Source: Nemertoderma westbladi
Taxonomy: Eukaryota; Xenacoelomorpha; Nemertodermatida; Nemertodermatidae
Direction: 5' to 3'
NCBI GenBank assembly: GCA_032718475.1
Contig: JAUCBJ010002942.1
Span: forward strand, 65,001-86,801
DNA: 21,801 nucleotides
Below the pieces are notes generated by a model. That model was not told the DNA's origin, made no database searches, and worked only from the letters and a program-made list of their open reading frames with translations. The translations under genes were made by a program, and so were the position numbers. This document shows positions 1-8,863 of this stretch, piece by piece. Each line of letters begins with the position of its first letter. The first letter of the stretch is position 1.

Positions 1-129
1 CGGCGTCTTGACGCCGTCTTTAATTCAAAAAGTGTACCTTTGTTTGACTTACGTTTGTTAAGGAAATGGGCAGGGTACCATGTCCCCTTAACCTTATAAT
101 TTTTTTTGTAATTCGTCTGTATCTTTGAG

Positions 130-585
130 TCAATCTTTGTCATCCATGTAAATATCCCGTTTGATGTTGTCGATAACCGCTTTAAAGAACGCGTCTCTAT
201 TATCGTCGGCAGTGGTACGCACTACCGAACAAGCGTTCGAGGGGCTAGATATGATCCCGAAAGCCTGGATGGTCATCCAGTTCTCCACCGGTTCTCGGTT
301 GAGGTTTCCTTCAGGCCACCACAAAAATCGTAGGCCATCTCGATCCCTAGGTAAGCTTTAACCTGTAGAAACATGCCTTCAATGTCGGAGGCGAAGGCGA
401 TAGAATATTGCCGGAGTCGTAATAATATTCCCAATAAAGATTGGAGTAAGTTGGGTCCCGGCAACAGTTCCGAGTTTAGGGATTGTCCCATATAAAGGGC
501 GGAGCCGTCGAACACTACCCAGACTTCGTTTGGTTTACCGGGCTTAGGAACGTAATGATGGGTCAAGTAATATGTTCTTTCCGTT
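130..585 (-). pseudogene. BEL/Pao retrotransposon reverse transcriptase fragment
   Basis: Read on the minus strand, this is a piece of the pol reverse transcriptase of a BEL/Pao LTR retrotransposon. From about 585 downwards one frame gives a 'YYLTHHYVPKPGKP' entry followed by 'VVFDGSA', a 'LLQSLLGILLRLRQ' stretch and 'SDIEGMF', which match the order of conserved RT blocks in Pao-type elements, including the first catalytic aspartate. A frameshift near 320 moves the reading to a second frame with 'WWPEGNLNREPVENWMT', 'SSPSNACSVVRTTADDN' and 'IYMDD', the catalytic YxDD box. A stop codon follows two residues after that box, and the rest of pol is not recognisable in 1-129. No gag, protease, integrase or LTR is visible. 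It is a dead fragment cut by frameshift and truncation. The BEL/Pao assignment is from family knowledge, not a search. Confidence 0.85.
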
Positions 586-1753
586 ACTCAATTTTTATGC
601 ATGTTTTTATCCTTTTTCAAAATTCGATTTGGTTACGTATGGAAAATTCCTTAATTTGGACATTACTAGCTCAAACAGATGTTCCCCGACTTAAATCAAA
701 CAAAGTTTGTGCTAGGACCAAGGTGGCTAGGACATACATGGAAGTGTCGGCTTTCCACAAAGTGAAACATTTGATTATATGCCTAGACATTCTCGTTTAC
801 TTGAGCTTAGAATGCAAAGTAACGTATGGAACGCAGAAAAAAGGGCTAAATTTGCAAAGTTACAGACATTCAAATTCTTAGTTTGATATATGTAGGTTTT
901 TCTTTCTATTATCACATAGCCATATATTCGAGGATCTCTGGCAAACATAAACCAATATTATATGATGAACCTTTCAAAAAATATACACATTGCAGTGACT
1001 GAAGTCGTTGGTAACGCATGGACAGTAAAGTATGGACAAAAGGACGCCTTTTATATTTTGAGTTATACTGTAAAATTAAGGTATTGGAGCCATTTTGCAA
1101 GCAAGCCGAGACACATAGTCACGCTATGATATTATTAAATGCTGCCAGTTATTAATTACACCTTAATCAATCACTCTGGCTCATGTCTTTTACAGGTATT
1201 TTGGGAAGCAGTAAATAAATTAAAAAAAGTTACTTCAAATTAAATGTTGATACTTTTTCGTCGCTATACCGTCTTTGTAGTGTACACTGTACGTGTACAG
1301 TGTGCATTGTTTTGAACGTGGTTAATGGAGGTAATTACATGAAATTGGTCAAGCAACGTATGTAATTGTTATAAACTAGGTAATTTAGTGACATAATATT
1401 ATTTTGAAATCAAATTATTATTATTCTGATTGTAGGTCGGGCTAAAATTAATTAGCACCAATAAGGAAATAATTAATAGCACAAATGATTGGCAATATAA
1501 TAATTAGTTCAACTAGGCTGACCTACTGTGTGTAGGCCTGCCTTCTTTTTTTTATTATAAAAACTATGTTTATTTGAACACGATGATCAAATTTTGGCCA
1601 AAAATTAAGTACAATTTGTGCGCGTTCTAGTGAGCCGTCCGTCGTCGTTGGCGTTGGAAATGTTTGAACGCTAATAAGTCGGTCAATCATGGATGAAATG
1701 GAACCAAACTTGGTACACATGTAGTCTTTCAAACGTTTAGAAATTCTCCACAA
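586..1753. other. AT-rich non-coding stretch with a perfect palindrome
   Basis: I see no supported gene here. The open frames at 483-881 (+) and 1523-1753 (-) have no recognisable motif, and the first is largely antisense to the BEL/Pao fragment. The one structured item is an inverted repeat at 1284-1303: ACACTGTAC and its reverse complement separated by 2 bp. Otherwise the sequence is AT-rich. Confidence 0.5.
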
Positions 1754-2033
1754 AGACAGATTTCTTTAGTTCATATGTCTGCCGCTAGGGGGCGAATTGA
1801 CAGAAACGCAGAATTAGCTGTACTTATAGAACGAACTAACCATCAGATTCATCTGAAATTTGGTAGCAGTAACCTACGAGCATTGCTTAATTATAAATTC
1901 TAAACAGTACAGACTTCTACATTTCCTCTGTCTGCCGTTAGGGGGCGAATTGACAGAAACATAAAAGTAGCTGTAAGAGAACCAATCAGATTCATCTGAA
2001 AGTTGGAGTAGTGACCTACAATCATTGCTTAAA
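1754..2033 (+). repeat. Two direct copies of a ~130-bp repeat with CTCF-like cores
   Basis: Copy 1 runs from about 1754 to 1892 and copy 2 from about 1909 to 2033. Both contain, in the same order, 'TCTGCCG[C/T]TAGGGGGCGAA', 'TTGACAGAAAC', 'AGCTGTA', 'ATCAGATTCATCTGAAA' and 'CATTGCTTAA', with small indels between. The cores CCGCTAGGGGGCG (1782-1794) and CCGTTAGGGGGCG (1935-1947) resemble the conserved CTCF motif of bilaterians and lie in the same orientation about 150 bp apart. Whether a CTCF protein binds them is inference. The family is not one I recognise by name. Confidence 0.65.
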
Positions 2034-2401
2034 TAGAACTGGTAGAGACAAGCTTACTGTGAGCTATTGTAGGTACATATAGTAGTTGATTATGCCTTGT
2101 GACCTGTAGATGGTGCTAGGATATTATTTTCATTCAGTCATGCTGTAGTACTGTACACTGCGGCCTATGTAAAGCCATGGCCCTACTGTAGTTGGTGTAC
2201 CGGTACCACCCTGGCAGTCACATCAGAGGCTGATTATATATGTTATATATGCATGATACATGGCACATTAATGCATCCTACGCGGTTCCCTGAACCCCTC
2301 CTCCTCCCCCCGCACTAGTAAATAGGGATTGAATCACACCGGATCCTCACTGGTGCCCCACGGCCTTTACTGGTGGGCTAATAAGGTTTTTTCCTCTCCC
2401 G
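2034..2401. other. Non-coding flank upstream of the gypsy remnant
   Basis: No gene is visible. There is a pyrimidine-rich segment around 2296-2316 and an 'ACTGGTGCCCCA' sequence near 2349-2360, which sits where a tRNA primer-binding site would lie before gag. I could not find a 5' LTR: nothing here recurs after the pol 3' end at 5262. The primer-site reading is weak. Confidence 0.3.
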
Positions 2402-2733
2402 ATGCCACGCAAGAAACCGCAGCCAGACCGCATCAACTCCGAAATGGACAAGGCTCAAGACAACGGCCTCACAGAGGAGGCCGCAGACCCACCATTCAAC
2501 CTTGACTCCTCGCGTGCATCCTGCTAGCCCAATCTGAGGCTGCGGACCACCGCGCAGCTGAGTCCAAGGCGCGAATTCTCCGCTTCCTCCAGAAGGCGCT
2601 GGGCAATGCCGCTATACAGCCAGCCAATGCCGCGCCCCAGGCAACCAACCCACCAAACACCCGTCGCTTAATAAACACCTCGTTGATGGACAAAGTGGAC
2701 TGCGAGATGTCATATGCCACCTTACAATGGTGG
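2402..2733 (+). pseudogene. gag-like N-terminal fragment of the gypsy element
   Basis: An ATG at 2402 opens a frame beginning 'MPRKKPQPDRINSEMDKAQD' that stops at 2525-2527 after 41 codons. From about 2512 the next frame carries on with an alanine-rich, Q/N-rich stretch containing 'LLAQSEAADHRAAESKAR' and ends near 2743. The composition (charged, Ala/Pro-rich, low complexity) and the position directly before pol sequence fit a gypsy gag N-terminus, but no zinc knuckle or capsid motif is visible. The function is therefore inferred from position only. The break looks like a one-base frameshift. Confidence 0.45.
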
Positions 2734-2889
2734 CGCAGCGTCTAGCAGGTGAATTGCCAACGCCAACAGTTCAACACCTACCCCCAACAGAGTCATGTCT
2801 ACTTTCTCCTCTTCATACCGCGTCGAGCTGGAAGAGCTGGCCAATGATATGCAGCTCTGCAAGTACTGCCACAACTACAAGCTCGCGAT

Positions 2890-3480
2890 GGGGTCCAGGC
2901 TGACCATGGTAAGGTACGCGCAATCACCTTGTTCCCGCACCCTGCGAATATCACTGACCTTCGCAGCTTTGTGGGGTTGGTGGAGCAACTTGCTTCCTTC
3001 TCTCACGGGATATTGAGCACTATGGCGCCCCTCCTCAGTCCCGGGAACCAGTTCCTGTGGAACAATTACCACGAGCAGGAGTTCAAAGACACAAAGACTT
3101 GACTCGTGACGACACCCATTCTGGCACCGTACGACCCCGCACTATCTAGGCACGGTACTGGAGATTGACGCCTTGTGACTACACGGCCTTGAATACATGC
3201 TGCTCCAGTGCCATGACTCTGACTGGTGACTCATCGAGTGCGGATCTCGGTTCGTCACTGACACTGAATCCCAGTATGGGATGGTGGAGCTAGAGCTGCT
3301 TGCGCTCATCTGGGCTGTGGAGAAATGCCGACTGTATCTGTTGGACCTCGACAACTTTACCGTGGTAAGCGACTACCAACCCCTTGTTACCATAGTGGAT
3401 GAATATACATGAGATGCGACGGACAATACGCGACTCCAACGACTCAAAACCTGCTTGGCACCGTACATGCTCTCCATGAC
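2890..3480 (+). pseudogene. gypsy RT C-terminal segment and RNase H
   Basis: The frame from 2890 to the stop at 3100-3102 carries 'GVQADHGKVRAIT', 'ITDLRSFVGLVEQLASFS' and 'MAPLLSPGNQFLWN'. This is the typical segment after the catalytic box of Ty3/gypsy RT that leads into RNase H. Past a stop and small indels, a frame from about 3229 reads 'IECGSRF', 'YGMVELELLALIWAVEKCRL' and 'VVSDYQPLVTI', the RNase H part with its conserved Glu (in VELELLA) and Asp (in SDYQ). It ends with 'RLQRLKT' near 3450. The catalytic YxDD region of RT is absent, so the element lost it by deletion between about 2735 and 2880. At least three disabling lesions are visible. Confidence 0.85.
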
Positions 3481-3569
3481 GTAGTGCAAGGGCAAGAAAC
3501 CGTATCGCCTAAACCCTACCAGACACCCTATCCCATTCCCCCATCGATGACCCCACACCCACCGACAAC

Positions 3570-3942
3570 ATGGACAATGGCGAGATGGCTGTCTATGTCC
3601 GGGCCATAACCGAGTCTGTCACTCGCAACCCTCAATGATGCCATCCCCAGCCCTCCACTGGCCCCCTCCTCGTCCAGTTGTCCCGCATGGCACGCGATGA
3701 TGACGACTACTGCACTTTATGATCCACAGTCGAGTCCAGGTTCCCCAATGCCACCACACATGGCCTTGACAAGACCAGGGGGGGACGTCTCTTCCACACC
3801 CTCCTTGAAGGCCTCCTCGAACTTCGAAACTCACCAAAGGAGCACGGACTATCCCCCACTGATATCTTGTTCAGACAGGGTTCCTGGACACCACTCTGCC
3901 TTCATGCAAACCCACCAGGAAGCACAGACAGCCTGTAAAAGC
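3570..3942 (+). pseudogene. gypsy integrase remnant, first part
   Basis: After the RNase H end there are scraps of the linker to integrase: 'MAVYVRAITESVTRNPQ' near 3585 and 'LSRMARDDDDYCTL' near 3683. The sequence then jumps to 'LLELRNSPKEHGLSPTDILF' (about 3812-3871), the segment that follows the DDE core in gypsy integrases. The HHCC and most of the DDE core between these blocks are missing, pointing to an internal deletion near 3770-3800. A frameshift near 3895 moves the reading to the frame that ends in 'QTACKS' at 3942. The integrase C-terminus resumes in the same frame at 5014, beyond the insertion. Confidence 0.75.
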
Positions 3943-5012
3943 TTTTGCGGACATAACAAGTCATTTTTATGCAATGCGCTGAATACTCTAAAAAGGCCTA
4001 AAATTGTTCAACTATGCGTCGGTCAGAAATTAGAACCAAGATGACGAAATCTGTCAGCTGATTCTTTGTGTACATGGAGGTTTCTTTGTTTGGGCCTATT
4101 CAGCCAATCAGAGCAATCTCCCAGTTATACCAATAGAGACCTACCTGTGGAAATCGGCCCATGCGCAGTTATAGTTTTTCTGAGAATCCAATTCCTTTCT
4201 GGATTCAGTACTAAGTACAGACGTTTCAGACTTTGGCCCAAGAACATCTGATGGCTGGAGTTATAAGAACGTATATCAGTATATCTATTCACTTAATATA
4301 CGACCCTGTTTTATGTTGCATACGAACATCACATCATAACACATACTGACTCTGTTCACCGCACTGTTTTAATGCTGTTTTATATTGTTGTTAATTGCTG
4401 TTTATATTAATGGATGTTATATTTGTAGAGTACCGATAAAATCGTTAACCCCTCAACTTTCTTAATTACTGAGGTAAGCAGAAACCGGTAGCAACTGCGA
4501 CTCAAATTATAGTGGTTTTTGTGTGGATTAAATGTTATTTCATAATCCCTACGTGTGTCAGTTGCAATCCTCCTTATATATGATAAAAATCAGTGACGGT
4601 CGGCAAATTAGTGTGAATTAGTGTGAAGTAGTGTGAAGGTTAATAAAGCATCTCCTAAAGAATGCGCTATTTACGAGATTCCGTAGCCATCTAGTTGTGA
4701 TTAGTGTAAGTCATAACTCTGTTTTTATACTTAAAGCGCCACGTCCTAAAGGAACTGTTAATATTTCCCCGAAAGTAAATATAGTTGTCGGAGATTAATA
4801 GTAGCGATCAATCGAATAATACAAAGTAGCCTACACCGCAATAACTTCCTCTGGAACCCGAATCCAGTCTCCCACATAGTGGGTCATACGCCACGCACAG
4901 ACTGGCTTCGGCGGATGTAAATTCAGTACACCAGGTAATTTAATTGGTAAGGGCAAAAGTCGATTTATAAGTAAAGGCACATTTAACTTGGCAGGTTAAC
5001 TGCTAAAAGGTC
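3943..5012. mobile_element. 1,070-bp insertion of unknown type inside the gypsy integrase
   Basis: TAAAAGC occurs at 3936-3942 and again at 5013-5019, exactly where the gypsy integrase reading stops and resumes in the same codon phase. The 1,070 bp between are therefore an insertion with a 7-bp target-site duplication. The inserted sequence has no recognisable ORF. Its ends (TTTTGCGGACATAAC at the left; GCTAAAAGGTC at the right) give only a weak inverted match. It contains short 'TTAGTGTGAA' repeats around 4607-4638 and an AATAAA at about 4643. I cannot assign a class: a solo LTR, a non-autonomous DNA element and a short retroposon all remain possible. Confidence 0.65.
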
Positions 5013-5262
5013 TAAAAGCGCGAACACAGCCCTCGACCTCGCGACACCCACCATTGTGGTAAGCCACAAACAGACCTAAAACTGCGGAGCCTGGAAGCTC
5101 CCTGCCCTCGCAGACGGCGATTCTGTCCGAATCCAGCACCTCCATCCTGACACTGGGACTGGACCGGCATCATCACTGAAACCCGGCCCCTCCATAAATA
5201 CATCGTCCGATTGCCATCCGGATGTTCCCTGCCGGAAAAGTCGCCACCTGTTGTGGGACACT
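5013..5262 (+). pseudogene. gypsy integrase C-terminal module
   Basis: In phase with the frame that ended at 3942, this reads 'ALDLATPTIVVSHKQT', a stop, then 'NCGAWKLPALADGDSVRIQ'. A nearby frame continues with 'TGIITE' and 'PLHKYIVRLPSG' (about 5168-5222). The order (basic helix, 'LPxLxxGDxVxxQ', 'TGxIxE', 'YxVxLPSG') matches the SH3-like GPY/F-type C-terminal domain of Ty3/gypsy integrases. It has one in-frame stop and at least one frameshift. The minus-strand open frames across 5012-5351 are antisense shadows of it. Confidence 0.75.
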
Positions 5263-5549
5263 GCACTGTTGGTATAATGCCATAATACTTTCCTACTTTG
5301 GACTTTTTCAAAATGAGATACAAGGACTACTACTGTTAATACTTTTTTCAATGTTTCTTGTAATTCTTGAAATTCTGTGCAATTTCTAATACAACTGCTC
5401 AGTAGAAACGAATTATCAGCTTAAATAAACAATCACTGATGGTTTCCCACACTTTAATCTATTATCTACAACATTCTATGATAAAAAATGCAATAATTAA
5501 CAATATATATTTCAATGCTTAGGGTGACCAATTTTGAAACAGGCTCACC
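5263..5549. other. Non-coding stretch 3' of the gypsy remnant
   Basis: This would hold the gypsy 3' untranslated part and 3' LTR, but I find no LTR boundary and nothing shared with the 5' side. It is AT-rich, with no supported ORF. Confidence 0.4.
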
Positions 5550-5695
5550 TGTACTTTTTCGTTCTGGGTCACCAGAATGGCACCAAAATTGAGTGTGCAT
5601 TACCAGATACACATTTATAAGAAGTTTCATCGTAATCAGCGACCTTGAAAACCGGTATACTGTAACCTTCAGAAATATCAAACCAAACACAAAAT
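5550..5695 (+). repeat. Dispersed repeat, intact copy A
   Basis: This segment recurs in two pieces at 7112-7197 and 8384-8443. Shared blocks in order are 'TTTTTC[G/A]TTCTGGG', '[G/A]CACCAAAA', 'GCATT', 'AAGTTT[C/T]ATCGT[A/G]ATCAGCG' and 'CAGCGACCTTGAAAAC'. Copy A lacks the insertion that splits copy B, so it serves as the empty-site reference for the transposon at 7198-8383. The repeat class is unknown. Confidence 0.7.
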
Positions 5696-6112
5696 TGTTT
5701 AGTTCGACATTGATTTATTTGCGCAATAATTTTTATTGTCCGTTTAAATCCTTTTTTTGTCCTTTTTTTTTATTTTTTATGTTCTCCAAAAGTCTAATGT
5801 TAGGTTCCATGCTACCGGTTTCTCTACTGCTGTTCTCTCAGGCTATCAGTACCGGTATTAGTATATATAGCACTATTTTGCTGTATTGTATGTACAGATG
5901 TAGGTATAAAGCAGGTATTTCTGTATTTTAGTACCGGCACCGGTACTGCTATAGGCCTACTGTGTAGCCTACCATTTAAATACGGTAATGGTAGGCCTAC
6001 CGGTTGTGCTAATAAATTTGAAATAATTGATAGGCCAAACTGGATTGCAGGATTGTGGAAAATGTGGATATACCTTTCACATAATTTAGGCCTATTACTG
6101 TATTAGTTTTAT
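5696..6112. other. Non-coding, rich in ACCGGT and AGGCCT palindromes
   Basis: No supported gene. A T-rich tract (about 5747-5779) is followed by many short palindromes such as ACCGGT and TAGGCCTA between 5815 and 6005. The open frame 5593-5931 begins in the repeat next to it and is not convincing. Confidence 0.4.
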
Positions 6113-6755
6113 CGTCTCTGTAACCTGCCTGCTCCTTTCCCTCAATTAGTTAAATGATCGTTTATTGTTTTGGTTAGAAAATCCCGCCTCTGTAACCTGC
6201 CCCTTTCCCTCAATTAGTTAAATGATCGGTTATTGTTTTGGTTAGAAAATCCCGCCTCTGTAAACTGCTCCTTTCCCTGAATTGGTAAAGTGAACGTTTA
6301 TTGTTTTGGTTAGAAAGGCCCGCCTCTGTAACCTGCCCCTTTCCCTCAATTAGTTAAATGATCGTTTATTGTTTTGGTTAGAAAATCCCGCCTCTGTAAC
6401 CTGCTCCTTTCCCTCAATTAGTTAAGTGATCGTTTATTGTTTTTGTTAGAAAATTCCGCCTCTGTAACCTGTCCCTTTCCCTCAATTAGTTAAATGATCG
6501 TTTATTGTTTTGGTTAGAAAATCCCGCCTCTGTAACCTGCTCCTTTCCTTCAATAAGTTAAGTGATCGTTTATTGTTTTGGTTAGAAAATCCCGCCTCTG
6601 TAACCTACTCCTTTCCCTCAATTAGTTAAGTGATCGTTTATTGTTTTGGTTAGAAAATCCCGTCTCTGTAACCTGCTCCTTTCCCTGATTTGGTAAAGTG
6701 ACTGTTTATTGTTTTGGTGAGAAAACTCGGCCTTAACCTGCTCCTTTCCATCAAT
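6113..6755 (+). repeat. 68-bp minisatellite, about nine copies
   Basis: The marker CTCTG recurs at 6116, 6188, 6256, 6324, 6392, 6460, 6528, 6596 and 6664. The period is 68 bp each time except the first step, which has 4 extra bases (a CCTG duplication). Each unit contains 'CTGTAACCTG', 'CTCCTTTCCCTCAATTAGTT' and 'GATCGTTTATTGTTTTGGTT' with point changes. The last unit decays after about 6729. Copies agree at roughly nine bases in ten. No frame stays open through it. Confidence 0.95.
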
Positions 6756-7111
6756 TGGAAATTGTTTTTGGCTATAAAATGAGTGTTTTGCAACGTCATG
6801 TGGTAATCGGTTATCGACAACAACCACAAACTATTAAATATAGAGTCTTTTTACCACAGGCGCATATGGAAATCTATCTCATAGTCTATAAATCATGGAA
6901 TCATGGAATGTTTTGGCACAGGCATAGTGAAATCAACTGTCTGACAGTCCAGAAATCAGCAATCTGACAGTTTGAAGAAATACATACATAAAAAGTCATT
7001 AAAAGGACAATAAAAGTCATTAAAAGGACAACAAAAGTCATTATGCATAATTCGTAAAAAAAAATGACAAAAAAAGTCAAATAAAAGGACATAAAAAATC
7101 ACTGCCATTTA
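6756..7111. other. Non-coding with short AAAAGTCATTAAAAGGACAA repeats
   Basis: No supported gene. At about 6990-7041 a 20-bp sequence (AAAAGTCATTAAAAGGACAA) is repeated in tandem about 2.5 times. Decayed versions run on to about 7100, mixed with A-rich sequence. Confidence 0.5.
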
Positions 7112-7197
7112 TTTGTATGTATTTTTCATTCTGGGAACCAAAATAGCACCAAAAATGATGGTTGCATTCGCAGAAAATATTTTTAACAAGTTTTATC

Positions 7198-8383
7198 AAG
7201 GACTTCTAGAATATAGTATATATTCATCATCATTCATCCATATATCCATATATTCATTCATCATCATATATCATGTATCATTGGTTGGAGAATATACCAA
7301 ATAGAATAGAGAAAGTAATGCCACATATTGGAGTGTGTGCGCGACATTGGCCAGAAAACGCTGAGATGATCAAGATGAAAAGGTATGAACGACCACTGGA
7401 GGCTCCATCAGTTTTCGGAACTGATATAAACAACAGACAAACTTCATCAACATCAAGAGAAGTTAATAAGCGTCGAGTAACCAAAATCAACAGGGAGATG
7501 AACTAGCGGAATTCATTCAGTTAGATAAAATATCACCTGATCTCATGAGTTTGACAAAAGATCTGTCAGAAAGAGCACTTGTTAATAAACTCGGTTTAAC
7601 GATTGTGCCACATACATGTAGTGTCTCCACTCCATCATAAAGTTGGAATTTGGTCTGTTGGATAGTCCGAAGATTGTATATTCAATCGGCATTGATGACT
7701 GGTTCCATGTCACCTCACCTGTTGTAACACTAGATGTAACATTTGGCGGAGTACTCAGTCGATGGTCACAGCTGGAAGAAATTATCATTAGGTGTGAAAA
7801 CTACTCATCTACCAATGATATAGAGGATGTGGTCAGTGGGGTTTGTAGGAAATTGAATGAGAAAGGGAAATAAAAGGAAGAAAATCGAAGGGAAGGAGAA
7901 TAGAATCTTCAATTTCCAGTAAACAATAATAAGTCTAACAAGTCTAACTGTACTCTGGGATAAACGTATAAAAACTGCCTCTGTGCAGCTGTACAGATTA
8001 TACATATTTCGAAATGTTGTGGCTCGTATATTTTATTAGGAGTTCGGTTTCAGTGGTAGATACAGTCAGTTATTTCACACAACTTATTTCAAAGGTTATT
8101 TCGAATATCTTTCAACAGTTAGTTATTTTGAACTAATAAATTATCGCTAGCAAATTGTCGTAAAATATTTACATTAAGTACATTAGTACATTAGGTTGTT
8201 AGCAATACAAATTAAAAACATTAAAAACGTTCGCATTAAAAACAATGAAAGGAAATTTAGAAGTTTACTTCTGTAAATTAAAATAATTAGGCCTACACTG
8301 AATAGAAAAACCGGCCTCTAATAAAATTAACACTGTATGCGAGCATCGCGTCCTGAATATATGCTATGTTCTAGAAGTCCTTG
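7198..8383 (+). mobile_element. THAP/P-element-like DNA transposon, internally decayed (1.19 kb)
   Basis: The ends are inverted repeats: 7197-7225 against the reverse complement of 8355-8383 match at 27 of 29 positions, starting AAGGACTTCTAGAA. The flanking GTTTTATC at 7190-7197 and 8384-8391 is an 8-bp target-site duplication (7 bp if the terminal C/G pair belongs to the element). The interior starts with a THAP zinc-finger C-terminal half, which among transposons points to the P superfamily, known for 8-bp duplications. hAT also makes 8-bp duplications, but the THAP piece favours P. Only about 200 codons of broken coding sequence remain, so the copy is non-autonomous. Confidence 0.75.
7273..7873 (+). 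pseudogene. THAP-domain transposase remnant
   Basis: The first frame (7273-7506) reads 'WLENIP', then 'VCARHWPEN' with Cys22 and His25, then 'YERPLEAPSVFG'. This is the second half of a THAP zinc finger (C-x2-H followed by the AVPTIF-like box). The first Cys pair is missing because only about 75 bp separate the terminal repeat from this ATG. After the stop near 7506 a neighbouring frame gives 'DELAEFIQLDKISPDLMSL', a plausible helical segment. A third stretch (7643-7873) reads 'EFGLLDSPKIVYSIGIDDW' and 'LSRWSQLEEIIIRCENY' and ends at a stop. The catalytic residues of the transposase cannot be identified. Frameshifts and stops separate the blocks. THAP binds the transposon ends in this family. 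Confidence 0.6.
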
Positions 8384-8470
8384 GTTTTATCGTGATCAGC
8401 GACCTTGAAAACCCTTATACCATCAGAATTTTAATATTTGAACCAAGATCTAAAAAAAAATATAAAATGA

Positions 8471-8497
8471 CCCCCCCCCCCCCCCCCCCCCCCCCCC
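8471..8497 (+). repeat. 27-base C homopolymer
   Basis: An uninterrupted run of 27 C follows an A-rich segment (8453-8466). The opposite strand is a 27-G run able to form G-quadruplex structures. Its length may be affected by sequencing error. Confidence 0.9.
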
Positions 8498-8782
8498 TGG
8501 GCCAATTAAAGTTACAAAATAGCCCGGGCCATTGTATTATGATCTTTTAATCAAGAATATAGCCAACGGGGCGTAAGCCGGGAATGAATGAATAAATGGA
8601 GCAATTGTCACGTTGTTGGAGGGGGTGGGGGTGGGGCACATTGCACACATGGACAACCGTGCGGGCCATCACCAAATTGGTGCATTAACTATTAGTAAGT
8701 ACTCCTTTCCTGGATATGAATATATATAATAATATATGATATATATGGAATGGAAATAAATGGTTTGGTTCCACAAGCAGTA
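8498..8782. other. Non-coding stretch
   Basis: No supported gene. It contains a G-rich segment (8619-8636) and an AT dinucleotide-rich palindromic stretch (about 8717-8748). Confidence 0.4.
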
Positions 8783-8863
8783 CCTCATCTAGGTCCCTAG
8801 TGGTTAAAAATCCGTTGACTTAAAGGCACTCCAGAAATCAAGGGTTCGAGCCCCACAAGGAGT
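8783..8863 (+). repeat. tRNA-derived sequence (SINE head or tRNA pseudogene)
   Basis: A TFIIIC B-box, GGTTCGAGCCC, lies at 8843-8853. An A-box-like 'TAGGTCCCTAGTGGTTAA' begins at 8790, at the spacing found in tRNAs. If the region is folded as a tRNA, only 4 of 7 acceptor pairs and 3 of 5 T-stem pairs form, so it is not a working tRNA gene. The downstream sequence (to about 8940) is AT-rich and could be a SINE body. This is a pol III-type promoter relic. Confidence 0.55.

Larger units (their letters stand above)
2402..5262 (+). mobile_element. Degenerate Ty3/gypsy retrotransposon, internally deleted and split by an insertion
   Basis: Fragments of a Ty3/gypsy element lie on the plus strand in the expected order: a gag-like start (2402-2733), RT C-terminal part and RNase H (2890-3480), integrase remnants (about 3570-3942) and the integrase C-terminal module (5013-5262). 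The protease and the catalytic part of RT are missing, as is most of the integrase core. Stops and frameshifts are numerous and no LTR was found, so this is an old immobile copy. The GC-richer composition stands out from the AT-rich surroundings. A separate 1,070-bp insertion (3943-5012) splits the integrase region. Confidence 0.85.
7112..8443 (+). repeat. Dispersed repeat copy B, split by a DNA transposon
   Basis: The left half (7112-7197) and right half (8384-8443) together align with the continuous copy at 5550-5695. The break falls inside 'AAGTTTTATCGTGATCAGCG', whose counterpart in copy A is 'AAGTTTCATCGTAATCAGCG'. GTTTTATC is present on both sides of the insertion (7190-7197 and 8384-8391), so it is the duplicated target. 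Confidence 0.75.

Noticed and set aside
483-881. 132-codon plus-strand open frame
   Set aside because: Its first part is antisense to the BEL/Pao RT fragment, and the rest is low-complexity hydrophobic sequence without any recognised motif.
1523-1753. 76-codon minus-strand open frame next to the CTCF-like repeats
   Set aside because: It has no recognisable domain and is short; codons look random. A decayed gene piece cannot be excluded.
5012-5351. Two overlapping minus-strand open frames of 91-103 codons
   Set aside because: They are antisense to the gypsy integrase C-terminal module, which explains the GC-rich open sequence.
2034-5549. LTRs of the gypsy element
   Set aside because: I compared the 5' flank with the 3' flank and found no shared terminal sequence; either the LTRs were lost or they are too decayed to see.
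8783-8863. A functional tRNA gene
   Set aside because: Acceptor and T stems do not pair well enough; only the promoter boxes are preserved.
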